Below the pieces are notes generated by a model. That model made no database searches. It saw only the letters and a program-made list of their open reading frames with translations, and had not been told where the DNA came from. A stretch of DNA of 13,377 nucleotides, taken from Desulfobacteraceae bacterium (GTDB taxonomy: Bacteria; Desulfobacterota; Desulfobacteria; Desulfobacterales; JAABSP01). Positions 1 to 5,424 of the stretch are shown piece after piece. The DNA lies in assembly GCA_011390035.1 (NCBI GenBank), contig JAABTE010000038.1, positions 1 to 13,377 of the forward strand, written 5' to 3'. How positions within the stretch are numbered: position 1 is the stretch's first letter; every line of letters starts with the position of its first letter. A program made the position numbers and the translations under genes.

Positions 1-420
1 AATCGGCGGACCAACGGCCCCGGCCCCTTCCCGCTCCCTGCGCAGCACCTCCTCGTGGGGCAGCCGGGCCAGGGATTCGTTCTGGAGCATCCGGATGAAG
101 GCCAGAACCTCGTCCGGCGCGGGCCGCAGGGGCGTGGTTTGGTACAGATTGGCGATGGCCCGGTCCAGGTCCGGCTCCCGGGAAAGGCGATAGACCAGCT
201 CCCCCTCGGCGTATCCCAGGCGAAAATTGTTGCCCCGAACCGGATCTTCCAGCACCCAGGACTGGTGGCCGTCCGGGTCCATGGGGCCGGGATGAAGTAT
301 CAGATCCGGCCGCAGGCCCCGCCAGGGGACCTCCAGCCTCTGGCCGAAGGAGGGACGGCCGGCGGAAGTCGCGGAGGCGGTTTCGGCGGATCCGGTGGCA
401 CCGGCGGGCGTATCGGTCAT
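1..420 (-). CDS. N-terminus of PqqD-like / M50-peptidase / HlyD-type export protein (partial)
   Basis: An open frame of 140 codons runs from ATG at 420 to the left edge with no stop, so the 3' part is missing. After a low-complexity Ala/Thr/Ser start come the segments LRPDLILHPGPMD and WVLEDPVRGNNFRLGYAEGELVYRL (about residues 36-79). From memory, these resemble the N-terminal PqqD-like winged-helix region of large proteins that join a site-2 (M50) membrane peptidase to a HlyD/biotinyl-lipoyl adaptor. That family often sits beside TolC and DUF4347 surface proteins, as it does here. A purine-rich GAAGA lies about 8 bases before the ATG. The membrane, protease and adaptor parts would lie outside the window, so the family call rests on N-terminal motifs and context only. 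The likely role is to bind and export the upstream surface protein across the inner membrane and periplasm, in partnership with the TolC-like protein. Confidence 0.72.
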   Translation of the reverse strand, partial: MTDTPAGATGSAETASATSAGRPSFGQRLEVPWRGLRPDLILHPGPMDPDGHQSWVLEDPVRGNNFRLGYAEGELVYRLSREPDLDRAIANLYQTTPLRPAPDEVLAFIRMLQNESLARLPHEEVLRREREGAGAVGPPI

Positions 421-439
421 GGCGTCATTCTTCAAAACG

Positions 440-497
440 AAACTGCCCGAACCGTCCCATCGGGTTTTCCGATCTGGCTGGACGGTTCAGACAGTTT
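440..497 (-). terminator. Long hairpin before the export gene, possible attenuating terminator
   Basis: In the minus-strand transcript an 18-base-pair stem forms between 480-497 and 440-457. It is perfect except for two G-U wobbles (446/491 and 448/489). Inside it is a second 5-bp hairpin (459-463 with 469-473). The stem is followed by TTTCGTTTT, an imperfect U-tract, and then directly by the GAAGA ribosome site and ATG of the next gene. The structure and U-rich tail suit a leaky terminator or an mRNA-processing/stability element that lowers expression of the export gene relative to the surface protein. Confidence 0.5.
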
Positions 498-515
498 TAG
501 ATCTCCTGTTTGTGG

Positions 516-541
516 GCCGCCGGCGGCGCGGAGCCGGCGGC
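516..541 (-). other. GC-only hairpin after the surface-protein stop codon
   Basis: A 9-bp perfect inverted repeat (516-524 with 533-541, 8-base loop) lies 35 bases downstream of the surface-protein stop codon. No U-tract follows on either strand, so it is not a standard intrinsic terminator. It may protect the 3' end of the long upstream message. In such GC-rich DNA a chance occurrence is possible. Confidence 0.35.
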
Positions 542-575
542 GGCATTCCATTTCACAAAGATGGGCTCGGCGGCG

Positions 576-3500
576 TCAGCACTCGCCGGGGTCACCGCCG
601 TCGGGGCGCCACCGCCCCGGCCGATCCAGCCCCTCCGGGCCCTCGCCCATAAAGGCCGCCTTCAGCTCTCCGGGACCGGCGTCATTGAAGCCGGGGGCGC
701 CCTGCATGGAAAGCTGGGTGAAGACATCGTGTTCCTCGTCCCGGTTGTATCGCGCCCATTCCACCTCCTCGGCCATGTTAAAGGCCTCGGCGAAGGCGCC
801 GGGCTCCACGGAGAATCCGGGATCTCCATCCTGGCGCATGAAGAGCCGGTGGAACAGATCGAACTCGGTGAAGCAGAAAGGCTCGATGGAGCTGACAAAG
901 GGATCGGTCATGCCCAGTCCCTCAAGATAGCCCCAGGTGACGTTGCACAGCCGCGCCTCGGAGTCGATGGCCGGCGCCAGGCGGCATCCGATGCGCAGGG
1001 CCTCTTCCAGGGTGCAGCACTCGTACAGCTCCTCCTGCCCGCAGGGGGCGCCGAGGGTTCGGAATCCCATGTCCATGAGGCGGCCCGTGTCCTGCACGTC
1101 CCCCGGCAGCCGGAGGGCGCCAAGGGGCACGCCCTGCTGGCCAAGGCCCTCGGGCGGAGTGAGGGGCAGCAGGCGCAGGCCATCGATGGCCGGCGGCTCA
1201 TAGGGCGGCCGATAAGGGTGGCTTTCAAAGACGTTCAGCGTGCAGATGCTCGTGTCGCTCTTGGGGCCGCCCGGATCGACGCCGGGGGCCAGATTCCGGG
1301 CCTGGGTGAAGCCGTCGCCGCCGGAATTGGCGTCCGTGATGGTAACGGAGATGGTCCGCGCCCCTTCCGTGGGCGTGCCCGCCGTGTTCTCGTAGGCGAT
1401 GGCCTTAAGGGCCGCCTCGTAGGTGTCCTTGCCGGCCAGACCATCCAGGGTCAGGGTGCCGTCCGCAGCGTTCCAGGTGGCGGTGATGCCGAAAAAGCCG
1501 CTGTCATTAAAATGGAGTACATCCTCGCCATTTACGTAGTTGCCGGTGATCTGAACCACCGCCCGCCGCATGTTCAGGTCATCCACGTCCTGGATATTGG
1601 CGTTCGGGAAGACCGGCAGCAGCCGCTCATTGCCGGTGTAATCGATGACGCAGTTTTCCGGCGTGAGTACCGGCGCGTCGTTGACGGCGTCCACCGCCAC
1701 CCCCATGCTCGCCGTGTCCGTCTGCCCGTTCACATCCACCACGGTGAAGGTGATGGTTCGCACCGCCTCGATGGGATCATCGCCGTCGCCCGTCACCCCG
1801 CCGGCGTGGTCAAAGCGGATGGCGCGCAGCGCCTGCTGATACTCCGCGGCGGTGGCGTTTCCGACAAGGCGCAACACGCCGGTATCCGCGGACCAGGCGC
1901 CGGTGATGACATGACCGGAGTCGAAGGTCATCGAATTAAAAAGCAGCATGTCCTGGCCGTCGGCGTCGCTCTGGTAGTTATCGGTGATCCTGACTTCCAC
2001 ATGGTCAATATCGCTGCCGCCGGCTTCCAGAACCACATCGCCGATGCCCACGGGGGCCTGGTTCTCCACATAGTCGATGTTCTCCGGCGCGGTGATGCCG
2101 GGGCCCGGGGCCAGAATCCGCAACTGGTAGGCGTAGGTGGCCGAAAGGGGCACGGCCGGATTGATCTGTCGGGCGTCCAGCAGGCGGGGATCATGGATGC
2201 CCGCGTCCGTCACCGTGATGGCGATGTCATACACGGCGATCACCGATGCCTCGCCGTCCGCCGGCGCGTGGGCCAGGCCGCTTGCCAGGTCCGCCAGAAC
2301 CGCCTCCATGTCCACCACGCCGTAGATCCGGCCGTTGTCGTCGGTGATTTCGGTGATCCAGGTGGGCAGCCCCTCGAAGGAGAAGGTCAGCTCTTCCTGG
2401 GGGTTTACAATTCCCAGATCATCGCCGCCGGTGGGCTTCTGGTCCGGATCGAACCCGGTGGGGATGAACTCGTAGTTGGCACCGATGCGCACCCGCTTCT
2501 GGGCCTCGCTGATGATGTCCGGCGCGTCGTTCACATTGTAAACAATCAGATCGAAGGCCGGCAGTGAGGTGGACAGGCCGCCGGTATCCGTGACCGTGAT
2601 CACGATGTTGCGATAGATGCCCACGTCATCGTTTGCCGGAACGCCGGTCATTTCCCCCGTCTGCTCATTGAAGATGACCCAGGAGGGCTTGTTCGATACG
2701 CTGAACCGCAGGTCCCCCACCGCGTCCTCGTTGTCCGACACGCCCGTGGGGGTGAAGGAATAGGTCTGGCCCTGGTAAACATGGGTGTCCGGATCGCCCT
2801 CGATGGTGGGCGGCGTGTTCAGGGGCACAACCCGGATGGTGAAGATCATCTGGTCGGTCAGCCCTCCTTCGTCCGTCACCGTGATGGTGATGGGGCCGGT
2901 GGTGCCGATGTCCGCGTTGGTGGGGGTTCCGGACAGCTCGCCGGTCTGCGCATTGAACTGCGCCCACGCCGGCTTCCCTTCGATGCTGTAGTGGAGCCGC
3001 TCGGTGGGATCCACCCGCAGGTCCACGTCCGTCACCGTGGGAATGAAGCTGTAACCTTCCTGTGCCTGCACCGTCTGGGTGGAGGTGCCCGTGATGCTGG
3101 GGGCGTCGTTGACGTTGATCACCTCAATGGAAAAGGATGAGAGCGAGGCGCTCAGGCCCGTTTCGTCCGTGACGGTGATGAGGATGTTCTGATAGTGGCC
3201 CACATGGTCATTGGTGGGAACGCCCCGCAGCTCGCCGGTGGCCGGATCGAAGGTGGCCCAGGAGGGCTGGTTGGAGATGCTGAACTCCACCGCGTCCCCA
3301 TCCGGGTCCGAGGACTGGGGCCGGAAGACATATTCCTGGTCCTCCAGCACGGAGCGGTCCGGATCACCGCTGATGGTGGGGCTCTCGTTGACCTCCATCA
3401 CCTGCACGTTGAAGGTGATGGCGTCCGATTCGCCGCCGCTGTCCGTCACCGTGATGGTGACGCCCTCGTAGATTCCCACGTCCGCGTCTTCCGGGGTTCC

Positions 3501-5264
3501 GCTCAACCGGCCGGTGGCCGCGTCGAAGGTGGCCCAGTTGGGCTTGTTGTCGATGGTGAAGGTCAGGGTCTCATTGTGGTCAGGGTCCACCACAGTCGGC
3601 ACGAAATTGTAGGCAATGCCCTCCTGAATCCGATCCGCGGGCCGGCCGCTGATCTCGGGCGGGTCGTTTACATTGTTAACCGTGATGGAAAACGGCGCCA
3701 GCGCGGCCGTCAGGCCGCCGCTGTCCGTGACGGTGACGCGGATATTCTCATAAGCGCCCACATCCTCGTTGTCCGGCGTGCCCCACAGCCGCCCGGTGGC
3801 AGGGTCGAAATTCGCCCACATGGGCTGGTTGGAAATGCTGAACCGCAGGTCCGCAGGCCCGTCCTCCATGTCCGAGGCAACGGGGGTGAAGCTGTATTCC
3901 GAATCCTCGTCCACCTCCGTCGGGGGCTGGCCGCTGATCTCCGGCTGGTTGTTCAGCTCCGTGACGGTGATGCTGAAGGGCCCAAGGGTTGCCTGGACGC
4001 CATCGTTGTCCCTCACGGTGATGGTGATGTTGTTGTGAACGGTTCCGGCCATCCCCAGCGGAGCGGTGCCGTAAAGACGGCCGGTGGCGGTATCGAAAAT
4101 GGCCCACTCGGGCTTGCCGTCGATGCTGAAAGTCAACTTCTCCTGGGGATCGACGCCCTCGCGCAGGTCCACGTCCGCGGCGACCGGGGTGAAGGAAAAG
4201 TCGGTGCCTTCCTGGACATTGTTGGGCGGCGCGCCGCTGATGGTGGGCGCGTCATTGACGTTTACCACCGTAATGGTAAAGGGCGCCAGTTTAGAGATGT
4301 TGCCCTGGCTGTCATACACGCCGATCTCGATGCCGGTGTAATCGCCCACATGCGCATTGCCGGGGGTTCCGGTGAGGGTGCCGGTGGTCGGATCGAAGCT
4401 GGCCCATTCCGGCTGCTTGGAGATGGTGAAGCCCGCGATGTCTGTGACTCCGTCCGGATCGGTGGCGGTGGGAGTGAAGGTATATAGCCCGTCCTGGACG
4501 ACGCTGGCGGGCGGATTGCCGCTGATCACCGGCTCGGCCAGCGAGCCCGGATAATCGGCCAGCCTGTCCATGTCGAAGGGGCCATCCGAATCGGCGCCCG
4601 CGCCGTCCGAAGCGGCCTCCAGATCCCAGTCGCCGTCGGCGCCGGTGGCGTCATCGGAGGCGAAGACATCCGCGCCCGTGGCGTCGGCCAGACCGTTCAG
4701 CAGGGCGTTGTCTCCGCCGGAGACATTGCAGCCATAGATGTGAATTCCGGCGTTATCGGACAGAACGCCCTCCAGCTTTGCCCACGCCTCGGAATGGGCG
4801 GCCAGGGAGTCCGCGTCAATGGTGTCGTTGCCCAGCCGGAAGCCGCCGTTTTCCCCATGGGACAGGATGGAGACCGACCCGATGGGCCGGCCCGTCTCCC
4901 TGGCCAGGGCCGCCACCCGCTCCATCACCGCCTCCGGGGATTCGGCGTCCGCGTCATAGATGATCACCGCTGCGTCCGGGCCGGCCGCTGCGGCCAGTTG
5001 CTCCGGATCCGACAGGTCGTCGGCGATGAGTACCACGTCCATGGGCGAGGCGTCTGAAACCGGGTCGGCCATCAGCGCCACGGCCTGGGCGGCCGCGTCG
5101 CCATGATCCCAGCCATGCCCCCGGGCCTCGGCGACATGTTCCGGCGCCGCGTCATGGGCGGCCTCGGCCGGCGCGGCGTCATGCTCGTGGGCATGATCGG
5201 CGGCCTCGGCCATACCGGCACCGTCCAGGACGATCCTGCTTTCCAGTTTCATCAGACGCAACAT
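576..5264 (-). CDS. Large DUF4347 surface protein with Ig/cadherin-like repeats
   Basis: A 1562-residue protein with a strong ribosome site (GGAGG, 7 bases before ATG at 5264). Layout: residues 1-17 carry LESRIVLDGAG, a variant of the short LEPR-xLL-type N-terminal motif known from large extracellular proteins. Residues 24-54 hold seven histidines. A DUF4347 domain spans about 76-212, with SHG (His136) and YGCN (Cys179). Eight Ig/cadherin-like (He_PIG-type) repeats occupy about 245-1056, each with a P.W..F....G.L.G.P core and most ending in NVNDA-like linkers. Two related cadherin-like domains follow at about 1057-1328. A 234-residue tail with eight cysteines, including the last residue, matches nothing I recognise. 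There is no Sec signal peptide, no lipobox and no RTX nonapeptide repeat. The likely role is a secreted or surface-anchored adhesin-like protein exported by its TolC-like and HlyD/M50-like neighbours. Domain assignments are strong; the adhesion role and route are inferred. Confidence 0.9.
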   Translation of the reverse strand: MLRLMKLESRIVLDGAGMAEAADHAHEHDAAPAEAAHDAAPEHVAEARGHGWDHGDAAAQAVALMADPVSDASPMDVVLIADDLSDPEQLAAAAGPDAAVIIYDADAESPEAVMERVAALARETGRPIGSVSILSHGENGGFRLGNDTIDADSLAAHSEAWAKLEGVLSDNAGIHIYGCNVSGGDNALLNGLADATGADVFASDDATGADGDWDLEAASDGAGADSDGPFDMDRLADYPGSLAEPVISGNPPASVVQDGLYTFTPTATDPDGVTDIAGFTISKQPEWASFDPTTGTLTGTPGNAHVGDYTGIEIGVYDSQGNISKLAPFTITVVNVNDAPTISGAPPNNVQEGTDFSFTPVAADVDLREGVDPQEKLTFSIDGKPEWAIFDTATGRLYGTAPLGMAGTVHNNITITVRDNDGVQATLGPFSITVTELNNQPEISGQPPTEVDEDSEYSFTPVASDMEDGPADLRFSISNQPMWANFDPATGRLWGTPDNEDVGAYENIRVTVTDSGGLTAALAPFSITVNNVNDPPEISGRPADRIQEGIAYNFVPTVVDPDHNETLTFTIDNKPNWATFDAATGRLSGTPEDADVGIYEGVTITVTDSGGESDAITFNVQVMEVNESPTISGDPDRSVLEDQEYVFRPQSSDPDGDAVEFSISNQPSWATFDPATGELRGVPTNDHVGHYQNILITVTDETGLSASLSSFSIEVINVNDAPSITGTSTQTVQAQEGYSFIPTVTDVDLRVDPTERLHYSIEGKPAWAQFNAQTGELSGTPTNADIGTTGPITITVTDEGGLTDQMIFTIRVVPLNTPPTIEGDPDTHVYQGQTYSFTPTGVSDNEDAVGDLRFSVSNKPSWVIFNEQTGEMTGVPANDDVGIYRNIVITVTDTGGLSTSLPAFDLIVYNVNDAPDIISEAQKRVRIGANYEFIPTGFDPDQKPTGGDDLGIVNPQEELTFSFEGLPTWITEITDDNGRIYGVVDMEAVLADLASGLAHAPADGEASVIAVYDIAITVTDAGIHDPRLLDARQINPAVPLSATYAYQLRILAPGPGITAPENIDYVENQAPVGIGDVVLEAGGSDIDHVEVRITDNYQSDADGQDMLLFNSMTFDSGHVITGAWSADTGVLRLVGNATAAEYQQALRAIRFDHAGGVTGDGDDPIEAVRTITFTVVDVNGQTDTASMGVAVDAVNDAPVLTPENCVIDYTGNERLLPVFPNANIQDVDDLNMRRAVVQITGNYVNGEDVLHFNDSGFFGITATWNAADGTLTLDGLAGKDTYEAALKAIAYENTAGTPTEGARTISVTITDANSGGDGFTQARNLAPGVDPGGPKSDTSICTLNVFESHPYRPPYEPPAIDGLRLLPLTPPEGLGQQGVPLGALRLPGDVQDTGRLMDMGFRTLGAPCGQEELYECCTLEEALRIGCRLAPAIDSEARLCNVTWGYLEGLGMTDPFVSSIEPFCFTEFDLFHRLFMRQDGDPGFSVEPGAFAEAFNMAEEVEWARYNRDEEHDVFTQLSMQGAPGFNDAGPGELKAAFMGEGPEGLDRPGRWRPDGGDPGEC
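1281..2096 (-). repeat. Two cadherin-like domains of the surface protein
   Basis: Residues about 1057-1197 and 1198-1328 of the surface protein are two diverged copies of one domain. Shared landmarks are V.ITDNY / V.QITGNY, then LLF / VLHF, an ITG.WSADTG.L.L / ITATWNAADGTLTL segment, A..YQQALRAI.F / .TYEAALKAIAY, and R TITFTV.D / R TISVTITD. This pattern is typical of the cadherin-like modules that accompany DUF4347 in large bacterial surface proteins. They differ clearly from the eight preceding repeats. Confidence 0.7.
2097..4532 (-). repeat. Eight tandem Ig/cadherin-like repeats (He_PIG type)
   Basis: Eight protein repeats start at about residues 245, 340, 441, 536, 629, 722, 819 and 915 of the surface protein. 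Seven are 93-101 residues long; the eighth is about 142 and diverged. Each begins with P.I.G or a variant, has a FTP/FIP/FVP strand near position 20, a conserved KP.WA.F or QP.WA.F turn, TG.L.G.P, and a closing ITVTD strand. No cysteine occurs in this block. Odd and even copies differ consistently, which suggests growth by duplication of a two- or four-domain unit. Confidence 0.85.
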
Positions 5265-5271
5265 GACGACA

Positions 5272-5276
5272 CCTCC
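5272..5276 (-). promoter_or_regulatory. Strong ribosome binding site of the surface-protein gene
   Basis: GGAGG in the minus-strand message, 7 bases before ATG at 5264. It is the best ribosome site in the window, fixes the start of the surface protein, and suggests high translation. Confidence 0.85.
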
Positions 5277-5292
5277 CTTTCACTTAAAATTG

Positions 5293-5309
5293 TCCGTCCG
5301 TCGGACGGA
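5293..5309 (-). other. Near-perfect palindromic hairpin in the surface-protein leader
   Basis: TCCGTCCG and CGGACGGA are separated by one base. On the minus strand the hairpin is followed by ACAATTTT and lies about 30 bases before the start codon. It resembles a short terminator with a weak U-tract, or could be a protein-binding palindrome. It follows directly after the larger hairpin at 5314-5343. Confidence 0.45.
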
Positions 5310-5313
5310 GTCA

Positions 5314-5343
5314 GGATCCCGACCCGAAACCGGGAGGGGATCC
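5314..5343 (-). other. Two-tier hairpin in the surface-protein leader
   Basis: The outer stem GGATCCC/GGGATCC (5314-5320 with 5337-5343) encloses a symmetric 2x2 internal loop, then an inner stem CCCG/CGGG with a 4-base loop. It lies between the TolC-like gene and the surface-protein gene. It could attenuate read-through, mark an mRNA cleavage site or stabilise the downstream message. No U-tract follows this stem directly. Confidence 0.5.
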
Positions 5344-5354
5344 ATCTTCTTTTC

Positions 5355-5384
5355 TTATGGCTTCTTTTTTTATGGCTTCTTCTT
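5355..5384 (-). repeat. 15-base tandem duplication, purine-rich in the transcript
   Basis: Two adjacent 15-base units (5355-5369 and 5370-5384) share 14 of 15 bases. In the message they read as A/G-rich with the core AAGAAGCCATAA. They lie 42 bases downstream of the TolC-like stop codon. Runs of seven A and of GAA triplets make this a slippage-prone, unstructured patch between the stop codon and the two leader hairpins. Confidence 0.7.
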
Positions 5385-5424
5385 CTTTGCCACGCCTTCA
5401 CACAGCCTCCGGTTTCGCCAGGGC

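Noticed and set aside
576..1280. RTX or type-I secretion signal at the end of the surface protein
   Set aside because: No GGxGxDxxx nonapeptides are present, and the tail is cysteine-containing and ends in Cys, unlike typical RTX C-termini.
510..2567. Long plus-strand open frame antisense to the surface-protein gene
   Set aside because: Composition is a mirror of the repeat-coding strand (runs of VRDGDG- and HIHHGEG-like residues), with no domain and no ribosome site. The minus-strand reading has clear DUF4347 and Ig-like repeats.
3195..4487. Plus-strand open frame of about 430 codons
   Set aside because: Antisense shadow of the Ig-like repeats; its apparent repeats are forced by the repeats on the real coding strand.
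2097..4532. CRISPR-like or mobile repeat explanation for the DNA repetition
   Set aside because: Similarity lies at the protein-domain level with a period of about 280-300 bases; there are no short identical repeats with unique spacers and no terminal inverted repeats.
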